A stretch of 64,000 nucleotides of DNA from Piromyces finnis (taxonomy: Eukaryota > Neocallimastigomycota > Neocallimastigomycetes > Neocallimastigales > Neocallimastigaceae): the NCBI GenBank assembly GCA_002104945.1, contig MCFH01000012.1, forward strand, positions 558,001-622,000, written 5' to 3'. A model generated the notes under the pieces. It was not told the DNA's origin. It did no database searches and worked only from the letters and a program-made list of their open reading frames with translations. The position numbers and the translations under genes are program-made. Of this stretch, positions 12,754 to 23,531 are shown one piece after another. Position 1 is the stretch's first letter; every line of letters begins with the position of its first letter.

Positions 12754-14282
12754 TTTTTCTTTTAAATTTTGAATTAAATTTTGAATTAAATTTTGATTTG
12801 AATTTTCTTTTTGGAAAAAATAATAGTAAACCCTTTTGTTGTTGTTATTATTTTTATTATTTTTTAATTACTTTTTTTTTTTTTTTTTTAACAAATTTAC
12901 TTTTTACTTTTTATTCTTTAACTTTTTTTTTAACAAATTTACTTTTTAGTTTTTATTCTTTAACCTTTTTTTTTTAATCTATTTTAGGAATATTTATATG
13001 AAATTTTCTTAAACTCTATTTTTTGGGTAAAATAAATTTAATTTATTAATTGGATACAAAAGACCTTGAATAATAGTAAAAATTAAATGAATCAAGGGAA
13101 AATTTCTTAATAAATTAAAAATAAATTAAAAATATATGAAAATTATATTAAATGGAAAAATAATCAATGTGTCACAAAAAAAAAGAAAGGAAAAATAAAA
13201 TAATGGAGATTTATAAAAGTATATAATTAATAATTAATAATAATTAGTAATAATACTTTTATAGTGATAATAAATATATATAAATGAACATGATACCACG
13301 TAATGACAACGATAACATGGTCCCTTGCTATAGGGAGAAACTTAATAAAAAAATTAATATAAAATATGTTATTATTACTAACCTATTTATAAATTATACA
13401 TTGATTAAAAAATATTATTATCAATATTCAATTTTTAAAGAATATTGATAATAATATATTTATGTAGGATGTAAGTGATCATAGAATAACATTCATGCAT
13501 TTATAGGGATGTGATTTAAAATTTAATAGTTATATTTAGTGCCTATAGAAAATATTCTTTATAAAAAAAAAGTAAGATTATAAAATTTATTTTATTTCAG
13601 TAATAGTTGATAGAGAAAAGTATTTTTTATTCTTAAATGCCATGTAAAAAATAGATGTAATAATTGTAATACATTATTGTACTTGTACTACATTAATTGT
13701 ATTAATAATGTAATTAATTAATAAATGTAAAAAAAAAAAGATTATTTTTTTTTTAATTTTTTTTTTTTTTAATTACTTTTAGGATAATATTAATATTTAA
13801 ATTAATATTTATTAATTTTACTATTATTCTTTTTATTATTATTAATATTCGGGGGTTTTTTCTTTTCTTTTTTTTTTTTTTTTTTTAATTAATTAAGTGA
13901 TACACATAATTATAAGTAGACAAACACATAAAACTCAGCTTTTATATTTGAAAATAATAAAAATTATTATAATAATTTTAAATAATTTCAAATTGATGCT
14001 TTGTTTTGTTTTTGTTTATTTTTAAAAAAAAAGAAAAAAAAAATTTTTTTTTTTGTTTATATTAGTTTCAATAATAATAATAATTAAAATAATAATTTGT
14101 AAATTACTTTTCACTTTAAAAAAATAATTTAAATGTCAAAAATAATAAGTCAACTATTATATATAATAAATAGAACAACAGTATTACCTTATATAAAAAA
14201 AAAATAATATATATGTTTAAATAAGAAAAAGAAAAAAAAAAAAAAAAAAGAAAAAGAGAAATAGAAATAGAAAAAAAAAAAA
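12754..14282. other. Divergent intergenic region between two bacterial-type genes
   Basis: A 1.5-kb spacer that must hold the promoters of both divergent intronless genes. It contains long T and A tracts, a perfect 18-bp inverted repeat at 13412-13457, a weaker one (TACATTATT at 13670 with AATAATGTA at 13704) and a small TCCCT/AGGGA hairpin near 13320. No ORF of interest. Confidence 0.55.
13412..13457. repeat. Perfect 18-bp inverted repeat with 10-nt loop
   Basis: ATATTATTATCAATATTC at 13412-13429 is exactly the reverse complement of 13440-13457, separated by an A/T-rich 10-nt loop. It lies between the two divergent bacterial-type genes. It could be a small foldback element or simply an AT-rich hairpin. 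Confidence 0.6.
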
Positions 14283-15701
14283 ATGTTGGAAGAATTAAAA
14301 ATTTCAGACGGAGTTAAAGTTTCGTACCATAGAGCTATTGCTATATTTATAAACTTAAATATTAGTTGTTTAGCAACTACTATGTTAAGTACAGCATTAA
14401 CAACAACTTTACCACCAATTATGAAAGAGTTTCAAATTAGTGTTAATTCTGCTCAATGGTTAACCAGTGGCTTTGAATTATTCTTATCTATTTTTACACC
14501 TATGACTGCCTATTTAATTTCAAAATTTAAAACAAAAAAATTGTACCTTTCGGCTATTACCTTTTTCATTGTGGGTTTAACTATTTGCGCTGCTTCTCAA
14601 AACTTTCCAGTAATGATGGTGGGTAGAGTAATTCAAGGTTGTGGAAATGGTTTGTTAAATGCAATGGCTCAAATTATTATACTTGCTATATTTCCAAAAG
14701 AAAAAGTAGGATTAATGAACGGAATTTATGGTATCTCCATAGGTGTATCTCCTGTAATTGCCCCTGCTATTGCAGGCATTTTAATTGATTTAGTGGGTTG
14801 GCGAGCTATATTTATTGGAGCTATCATTATCATGACAATTTCATTAATTTGGGCTTTCATTGTTTTTCAAGATGTATTACCAACTATGAGAAGAGATTTC
14901 GACTTTATCTCTTTATTCATTTGCATTTTAGCCTTTGGTGGGGTCACTTTATCTATTAGTAATTATGGTGTTTACAGTTTTACTAGTTGCCAGGTATTGA
15001 TTCCTTTAGCCATAGGATTGGCAAGTAGTTTTCTTTTTGTATGGCGTCAACTTCGTATTGATATTCCTTTCTTGGATGTTCGGGTTTTAAAAGATAAAAA
15101 TCTAGCTGTAAGTACCATTTTGACCTTTATTTTAGAATTAATCTTAATGGGAAGTATCATGTTGTGTCCAATTTATGTTCAGGAGGTTAAAAAACTATCG
15201 GCTACCATTTCAGGTTTTGTTTTAATCCCAGGAGCTTTAGCCATGGCAGCGATGAGTCCTATAGCAGGTGTAATCTATGACAAGATAGGTATTCGACACT
15301 TGGCATTAGTAGGTTCATTTATTTCTGCTGTTATAAATATTATTCTTTTCTATTTTCCTTATCATCAAAGTGTTTGGCTCATGTCAGGTCTTAATGTTTT
15401 TAAATGTGCTACCTTTGGATTACATTTAATGCCGTTCCTTTCATGGGGAATGAAAAATATTCCAATTCTTAAAGCATCGGATGCTAATGCTTTATTTATT
15501 TCTTTTCGTTGTTTGGGATGTTCACTTGGAACAGCTTTATTTGTAGCCATTTATTCAAAAGTTGCTAAACATTATGAATATCAAAAAGAATATCCAGAAA
15601 TGTATGGTATAAATGTATCCTTTTTAATTATGGGTTTATTAGCCATTTTAATGTTTTTCATTTCTTTATGGGGATGTAAATCCAATAGACATCATAAATA
15701 A
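14283..15701 (+). CDS. MFS multidrug-type exporter (DHA2/EmrB-LmrB-like), bacterial origin likely, 472 aa
   Basis: Intronless frame, ATG 14283 to TAA 15699-15701. It encodes about 14 membrane helices, the usual length and number for the DHA2 drug:H+ antiporter family. Visible family hallmarks are LPPIMKEFQISVNSAQWLTSGF after helix 1 (start of the second helix pair), the loop 2-3 region with a basic run before LYLSAITFFIVG, GRVIQGCGNGLLNAMAQ (helix 4 motif) and GISIGVSPVIAPAIAGILID with following GWRAIF (antiporter motif C region). These fit Firmicutes LmrB/EmrB proteins better than fungal DHA2 proteins. It probably exports small toxic compounds or metabolites at the plasma membrane using the proton gradient; substrate unknown. 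Divergent from the neighbouring bacterial-type membrane protein. A horizontal origin from rumen bacteria is the simplest explanation. Confidence 0.85.
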   Translation: MLEELKISDGVKVSYHRAIAIFINLNISCLATTMLSTALTTTLPPIMKEFQISVNSAQWLTSGFELFLSIFTPMTAYLISKFKTKKLYLSAITFFIVGLTICAASQNFPVMMVGRVIQGCGNGLLNAMAQIIILAIFPKEKVGLMNGIYGISIGVSPVIAPAIAGILIDLVGWRAIFIGAIIIMTISLIWAFIVFQDVLPTMRRDFDFISLFICILAFGGVTLSISNYGVYSFTSCQVLIPLAIGLASSFLFVWRQLRIDIPFLDVRVLKDKNLAVSTILTFILELILMGSIMLCPIYVQEVKKLSATISGFVLIPGALAMAAMSPIAGVIYDKIGIRHLALVGSFISAVINIILFYFPYHQSVWLMSGLNVFKCATFGLHLMPFLSWGMKNIPILKASDANALFISFRCLGCSLGTALFVAIYSKVAKHYEYQKEYPEMYGINVSFLIMGLLAILMFFISLWGCKSNRHHK

Positions 15702-16323
15702 TAGAAAATCTTACCAATAATCATTAATTTAAACCCAATAAAATGATATATATCTATAGTATATAAATATAAATATTTATTTTATTTATTTATTTATAAA
15801 AAAAAAAAAAAATATGGAATAAAAATCAAGTAAAACATAAAAAGTTTTTTTATTTTTTATTTTATTTTTTTTTTTCGATTTTATTTTTTGTTTTATTAAA
15901 TATAATAATAATATAAATATTTAGGATTAAAAAGTATCATTATCCCTAAATAAATAAAAACAATAGTAGGAATAGGTGAATGTTTGTTTTAAACAATAGT
16001 TTTAAACATTAAAAAAAAAAAAAGAATTAAAATAAAATAATTTATTCTTTTCTTCTATTTTATAGGACTACTACTATAATATGTTTATATATATATATAT
16101 TTTTTTAAGATATAAAGTTTAGAGGTTTTTAGTATTAATAAAAAATAAGAGAGAGTTTAATTTTTTTTTTTTTTTTTTTTTGGTTTTTTTTGGTTTTTTT
16201 TTTTTTTTTTTTTTTTTTTTCCAACAGATTTGAGGAATCCTTAGTTCTATTTATTTGATATTTCTTATTATTTATTTTTGTTGATAATGTATTTTTCTTT
16301 TTTTTTTTTTTTTTTTTTTACTT
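15702..16323. other. Convergent intergenic spacer
   Basis: About 620 bp between the 3' ends of the MFS gene and the CotH-dockerin gene. Long T tracts, including a near-continuous run around 16161-16220, and no other recognisable feature. Poly(A) signals for both genes presumably lie here. Confidence 0.5.
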
Positions 16324-18738
16324 TTAATAAACTTTACAGGAATATGGAATAGAACACCATTTTTTATTTTCTACACCCCATTTACTATTACCATTGGAAG
16401 TGACGGATACTACGTCACATCCTTTACAACAAGCATATTCATCACTGAAATCTGGACAATGTTGTAAATCAGTAATACCACACCATTTTCCACCTTCATA
16501 ACCCCATTCTTCACCAGTCTTTTTATCAACGTAGGTAACGGCGGTAGTACGTTTTTCACAACAATTATAACCTTGAGCTTTAGCCCAACACTCCTTATTA
16601 TTTTTAATTAAACACCATCTATCTCCTTCAAAACCCCAATTTCCAGTGCTATCGGAAGTAATGATTAGGGTATCATCAAAGATACAACAAGAGTAAGAAG
16701 TACCTAAACAACCAGTATCATGACCTTCACGTCTTATAATATCAACGGTGTAATTGGTGTATTCTGGACGACTTAATATTTCATCGGCATAGGAACAATC
16801 TAAATTATAAGCTTCACAGGCAAACTTGAAACGTTCAATGACCCAAACTTTAAGACCTAAAACAGTAGCAGAACCAGTTTGAACATCTCCTGAATATTGT
16901 TTTGCTTTAAGGGTAGTAAATTCGGTATTGGCGACGAAATCTTCATATTGATAATGATCATCTGCTTTATCACTCATTCTAACCATTCTACCTGGAAAAC
17001 GACCATTTTCTCCTACAGTACGATCTTCCTTAATGTATGGATCAATAAATTTTTTTAATTCATCAATACGTGGAAGAAGAATGTTTGGATTGAAACCTCT
17101 ACGCATGATGTCATCCATTACTGCTCTAACTTCTTCACTTTCATCATTAAGGTTAAGAAGAGTATATAATGGATTATTTTTATCAACGACTTCTTCGGAA
17201 AACTTAACTTTTGGATCAATGGTTCTGTAGGAACCGAAATCCATATCAAAATCATAAAGAAGTGGAATCCATAAATCTCTATCAGCATATTCACTATGGA
17301 ACATGTAAACTGCATTATTGTGAGTACTAGTTTTGTGATCCCAAGAACCGAATAAGTAACGAGATACTTGCCATCTAATATAAGTATTAACATCAAAGAA
17401 TTTTTCCAGGTCTTCACGAGATTTAGAGTTGTTTAATAATTCAATGAAGCGTGGCCAATCTTTATCATCTTTAATATCTTCATCATCGTTAATACAGTTG
17501 AAAAATTCACTTTTACCATAAGTTTTATCACAGGTATAGATATGTTTTGTATTCTTTTCACCAAAATTATTTTGAACCCATTGAGATTTAAAGGCATCTC
17601 TTAAAAGGAATAATCCCATAAAAGTATCGTTGATATAAAAACGAACGTAATTAGCAGAAAGAGTTGGTAAATCAACAAGAGTACATAAATCATAAACAAG
17701 TTTTTCTCTTAAAAAAGATGGATCTACAACATCAGCACGTAAACGTAATTGCTTAGCACCATATAAAAGACCACCCTTTTTAATATTAATATTATAACCT
17801 AATTTTGAATAGGCTTTGGTTGATCTACCACCAACTGAAAACTTTACTTTTGAAAATTTACTGATTTCACTATATAAATGAAGATATTAAAAAAATTTTG
17901 TTTTTTTTTTAGTATATAATTTTAAAAAGTAAATATTATTATTAATAGTTTACATATGACAATAAAAAAGGTGAAAAATATGTGTATATATTTCCTCTCC
18001 TTTTTATTTTCAAATCTATTCTATAAAATATTAATTATTTAATTGGCATAGAAATGAAATTCTTTTGAAAATAATTACCCATCAAGATCAAAAGTCATAG
18101 AAGCATCGGTTGTATTAAAATCATAGATTGGAATAGGGGCAAGTTTGTATGGAATAGACATAATTTTTTCTAAAGAAAAATCAGTATATTTTTCAACAAT
18201 ATTTTCAAATTCATCAATGGTGATATTATGAGTGTGATTTTCAAGTACATTTTTAATTAATGTAATATCACTTTTTTTTGTTACTTTGTTAATATTAATG
18301 TAACCTTTGTTGATAGCTCTTTCTAATGAATAGGTTAAATTAACCCATGGAGCTGTATAACAAACATCATTTCTTTTTAAGAAATTTGGACTGGAATCTT
18401 TTTCACATTCATAACGATAAAATAAATTTTGGTAGTCAACATCATTTAAATGAATTTTTAAGGTTGGAACTTTGAAATCCATACGTTCAAAAAGTTCAGT
18501 ACGCGTATTATTGGTATGCTTTGTAAAGAATTCATCAATTGCAAAAACTTGCTTAATAGAAACTTTTTACACAATAATAATAATAATAATAATAAATATT
18601 TAATATTTAATATCAATCTAATAAATATATAGATTTAAATACTTTTTTCTTTTTTATTAATAATAGTTAAAAATTGAATTTATACTACTTACGACATATA
18701 GTCAGTAAAGAAATTATATTTAATAATAATGCTTTCAT
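16324..18738 (-). CDS. Secreted CotH kinase-like protein with three fungal dockerin (CBM10) modules
   Basis: Three exons: 18738-18693, 18562-18079 and 17869-16324. Phases are compatible and give 691 aa. Exon 1 encodes a signal peptide (MKALLLNIISLLTIC). The CotH-like domain follows: VKFSVGGRSTKAYSKLG, LYGAKQLRLRADVVDPSFLREKL, YVRFYINDTFMGLFLL, VNTYIRWQVSRYLFGSWD and YDFDMDFGSYR, the last being the metal-binding D-x-D-x-x-F-G type element of CotH kinases. The C-terminus carries three Cys-rich modules of the form CC...WG(F/Y/V)E....WC(L/G/S)I, the fungal dockerin that anchors proteins to gut-fungal cellulosome scaffolds. The first module lacks the leading CW. CotH-dockerin proteins are common in gut fungi but their cellulosomal role is unclear. 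This is the strongest taxonomic marker in the window. Confidence 0.92.
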
Positions 18739-21700
18739 TTTTGAAATTTATTTTTGAATCTTTTTATATTGTTTACTTTTTTTTTTTTTTTTACTTTTGT
18801 TATATTATATTTTATTTTTTAATTTTAATATTTTATACTATAATAAATATCTAAAATACCCTTTTACATTCATTTAAAAAAAAAAAAATGTAAAACTTTA
18901 ATCTACTTTTTCCCCTCTTTTTTTTTTAATTTTTTTGTAATTTTTTTTAAAAAAAAAAATAAACTTTTTTTTAATTATTTATATAAAAAGTATTTTTCTA
19001 ATAAATAAATTTATTATTATAAAATTCCACATTTTCTTTTTACTTTTTTCTTAATAATTAAAGTTGGATCAGTTATTTGAAATTTCATTGGATACTCTTT
19101 TTAATACATTAAAAAACCGCAATTAAAATAATAAATATAACACAATATACTACAATATAAACGGATATATTGAATAAAATGTACAAATAGAAAATAGTTA
19201 AAAAAGAAAAAGGTATTCGTATTTATATTACATCTCCTTCATACGAACCTTTTGCTAAAACCAATAAAAGTTTTGATAAAGCAAATCATTTGAATACTTT
19301 ATCTAACCTTACGACTAAGAATATTTTTCTTGTCCTTTTTAAAATGCACTTTTTCTTATTTCTTGATATTAAATAATTATTCTTATTAATAGTGACTAAG
19401 GTCTAATTAAATATACAACATAAAAATTGAATCAATAATAAATATATAATAATAGATATTATTATATTATAAATATATAATATATACTATTATAGTAAAG
19501 CATTAAATTTTTTCTTTTAATTTAGAATAATAAACTTTATTTATTATATAATTTGAATTACAATCGATTAATCCATTCCAACTTTATTATTATTTAAATT
19601 GACATCCATAAGAAAGAATCATTTTAAAATGTATTTTAAAAAGAGGAATTAACACTGTATTAAAAGTGATAAAGGAATCAATAGGTAAAGAGAACGTCAA
19701 TTAACAAAAAAAAAAAAAAAGAATGAAAAAAGAAAATTTTAAATTTAATTTTTGTTTTATATACAAAATCTCTTTTAGTATTCTTTTAAACTTGTGTTCA
19801 TCTTTTTTACTAATAATTATAATCAATTTGTGACATTAAATTTCTTCAATTTAATCTATTAATTATATATTAATTATAGGAATAGGCATCATTTTTTTGA
19901 AAAAATAAATTGTTTTTATTTCATGCTACATTTATTTTTTTTAGTAAAAAAAATTTCTTTTATTTTATTGACATTCTTTTTTGAAAGAGAGGTTGCTTAC
20001 AACACTTTTTATTCCTGGCTAGCTAAAAATTATGGTAGGTAAAATGAGAAGATGCAAAGAATTTCTCCCATGATCCTTAATTAAACTCCTCACTTCCTTT
20101 CATAATGCTATTATAATTAATGAATAGAAATAAAAATTTATTAATATTAAAGTTTTAAATATTCATTTAAATCCTTTATTTAAAAAAGTTTATTTTTAAT
20201 AAAAAATAACTTTATTTTATAATAAATTTGTGTTTTAATAGAATAATAAAATACAATTAATTGTATGATGTATATTATAATATATTGTAATATATATACT
20301 ATATATTTATACTCAATTGTGTTATGTAAAAAATGTCAATGTTACATTTTTATATATTTTATATAGATTTTAAAACAGTATATATATTTATCTATGATAT
20401 GTATATTATAATATATGAATAAATACATATTAATATATTAAATAGTTATTAATATCAATATATTAATTATAAAAAAGAAGTTGATTTTTTCTTAATTAAA
20501 AAATTCTAAGAAAACTTACAATCACCAAAAATTTTTATATTTGAAAAAAATACAGAAAAAAAAAACAAATTGCCTCAAAAAAAAAAAAAAAAAGATAAAG
20601 TTTAATACATATACATAACTTTATGATGTTGACATAATGTATTGTATTTTAATCCCTTTTCAAGAAGAAGATGTATTAATATTTTAGTATGGTATGATGC
20701 TAATAACCGTATTTTTTTTTTCCTCTATATTGAACCTGATTGAAAATAAACTTTTACAATTTATTAATAAAACTATGGGATTATTACTAGTTATATCTTT
20801 GTAAAGGATAGATGTCTTTTATAAAATTATATCAACATTAATGGGATTGTTGCTATAGAATGTCTCTAACGCATTATTCACCAAATGTAGATAGGAAATG
20901 TTTTCGTTTAGAATATTAAAGTATTTTAAATAAGCACCTATATTAATTATGTAGTAATAAAGTACTATCCATCCCTTTACAGATATTAATAATAATGCTT
21001 TTTATTTAAAAAAAAAAAAAGAAAAAAAAACATGGAGAATAGATTAATAATGTAATTTTAGACTTATTTTTATTCTTATTATTAATCATGTTTTTTCTCT
21101 TAATACACATTATTCATGCATATTAAAAAGTATGTATAAATATTATTTTTACACTTTTTTTTTTAATTTTAATAGAAATATAAAATTCTTTTGTCACTGG
21201 AATGATATGTCATTTATATTTAATAGTATATTTTTAAAATTAGTACTATTAAAGGGTAAAATGGGATGAGGAGAGCAATTGACAACTCGGAGCATTTCTT
21301 AAGACACCAATTCTTTAATAATAGTTATTTTATAAAGTTTTATACCATCTTTTTAATATTTTCCTTTAAATGAACCTTTTTTTTTTTTTTTTGATATATT
21401 TTCCATATTGTTATATTATATATATTAGAATCATTCGTGCTATATCTAAATTTATTAACATTCATTGAGTCAGAACATCTTTTTCTAGAAATTTTAATTT
21501 TTTTTTAGAATATATTCAACACAATATTCAGCTAAAGGCGTTGTATGTGAATACCTATTAGATCCTTATGAGAAAATTTCAATAATACAGTAGGATCTAA
21601 TATTAAATGATTCATATTTATTTTTTGGTAATTTATACAAGTTTTCTCTATTAACAACATTAGTATTTATGATTATAGTATTCTAACATCTATAACTAAT

Positions 21701-22000
21701 AAATCAAAATTACATATATAGAGTTTATCTATACTTTTTTATATAAAAATATAGTTTCTTCCTTATTAGTAGTATTTAGTAGTATAATGTACATTATACA
21801 AATATAAGAATAATATGACAACCGATAAATAGCTTTACATCAATTATTATAAATATTTTTTCTTTATTTTTAAAAATAAATAGTTGTATAATATAAATAA
21901 TTTTATAAAACATAGTATACACTAATAAAAAAAAACTAGCAAAATTTAAATTTATAAATTAAACGATAATCATTATATATTAAAAGTTAGAGGATTAAAG

Positions 22001-22072
22001 AATTAGTACTTTATAGAAGGCTTCAGGAAGCCAAGCTTTCCTTTTTATGCTTAGCTTTTAATAGTACTAATT
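22001..22072. repeat. Small nested inverted-repeat element
   Basis: Outer arms AATTAGTACT (22001-22010) and AGTACTAATT (22063-22072) are exact reverse complements. Inside are a perfect hairpin GGCTTC-AG-GAAGCC (22019-22032) and AAGCT/AGCTT (22033-22037, 22053-22057). The ends (AATTAGTA) resemble the ends of the foldback element at 7504-7664, so both might belong to one MITE family. Confidence 0.55.
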
Positions 22073-23254
22073 TATAAAGAATAAAATACTATAGGTATTT
22101 AATATAATTAAAAAGATAGATTTTTTTATAATATTAAATAAAGAAAGAATATTATTAAAAAAAAAAAAATAAAATTTTCAATTTTATAAAAAATAAGTTT
22201 TGATAATAATATACAGTATAATATAAATGAGTATAAACATTTTAACATATCTACTATTATATTTTATATTCCCTCTCTGTATTATTAAGATAATCATATA
22301 AATTTATATTCACACTTGTTTTTATGTATCATTATATGGAGCTGGTATCAGATCCTACTAATCTAAATTCATTTGATATAAAATTATCTTTTGATAAAAT
22401 TCGAAAGGAGTACAAAGTTTAATAATTCTCATGTAATGAATTTTCTATACTTTTTTGCTGAGTAAGATAAAATCATTTCTTGGACATCTGATATGAGGTA
22501 GATTCATTTACTAATAATTAAAAAAAACAGAAAGAATTAACGAATATGATACAAACAAATTTAAAGAAATAACCATTGCTATATGTATTATAATAATATA
22601 AATGGGTTTAATATCTATTGTAATCCTATAAAATAATCAAAAAGATGAAGTATAATGATATAATTTTGGAATTGAATGAATTTGAAAATTCAATTATTAA
22701 AATTTATTTTTATGATAACTATTAATAACAAGAACTAGATATATTAAAATTATATACATCATATTCTACTTGTATATAAAGTGTAGAGGTGTAGTGTTTG
22801 TTTCTTTTATGCTATTTTATTATATAAATTTTATTAATTATTAAAAGTAATTTTTAATGACTGGTCACATGTTATATGAATATATTATAATTAAACATAT
22901 ATTTATGTAATTCCCATTAATAATCATTTTAATTTGAAATATTAAAAAATGAATTATACATTTTTTTTTAAAAAAAGATGAATTTTTGTTGTTAAAAAAA
23001 TTAGAATTAACATTGTAATTTTAATTAAAATCAAAATTCCTTTTTTTTTTTTTTAAATACTTACAATAAAAAGTAATTAATAAATAATATTTATTTTTAT
23101 ATTTAACCTAATAAACCTTTTAGAGGAAATATAAATATAATAAATATAATATATTTAACTAGGCTGTGTAGTTGGGAATAAATGAAATGATTATCAATTT
23201 TATTTTATATTATTTTTTATTTTATACCCATTAATATAAGACTACTGATTATAA

Positions 23255-23256
<2 letters not shown>

Positions 23257-23328
<72 letters not shown>
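23257..23328. repeat. (TAA)n microsatellite
   Basis: About 24 uninterrupted AAT/TAA units upstream of the Sds3-like gene. Typical of this genome; likely length-variable. Confidence 0.85.
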
Positions 23329-23330
<2 letters not shown>

Positions 23331-23531
23331 GAGAATATGAATAACAATAACAACAACAATAATAAAAGTTTACATATATACAGAATAAGTTTTATTTAAA
23401 ACGAAAAAAAATAAGGAAACATGAAATAAATTATATATATATATATATAAAAAAAGCATTTCAAATACTATGAATAATCTTTTATCTAATATTTTATTTT
23501 TTTCATATATATATATATATATAAATTACAG

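Larger units (their letters stand above)
18739..23531. other. Gene-free region of about 4.7 kb
   Basis: No supported gene on either strand. The stretch is A/T rich with mild islands of more mixed composition, e.g. around 19210-19340, 19985-20105, 20640-20930, 21250-21310 and 22320-22510. These may be eroded gene or transposon remnants, but none keeps an open frame. It also holds the nested inverted-repeat element at 22001-22072 and a (TAA)n array at about 23257-23328. Confidence 0.55.

Noticed and set aside
22900-23531. First exon of the Sds3-like gene at the ATG 23337
   Set aside because: No donor with acceptable consensus joins it to the acceptor at 23531; the 5' end is left unresolved.
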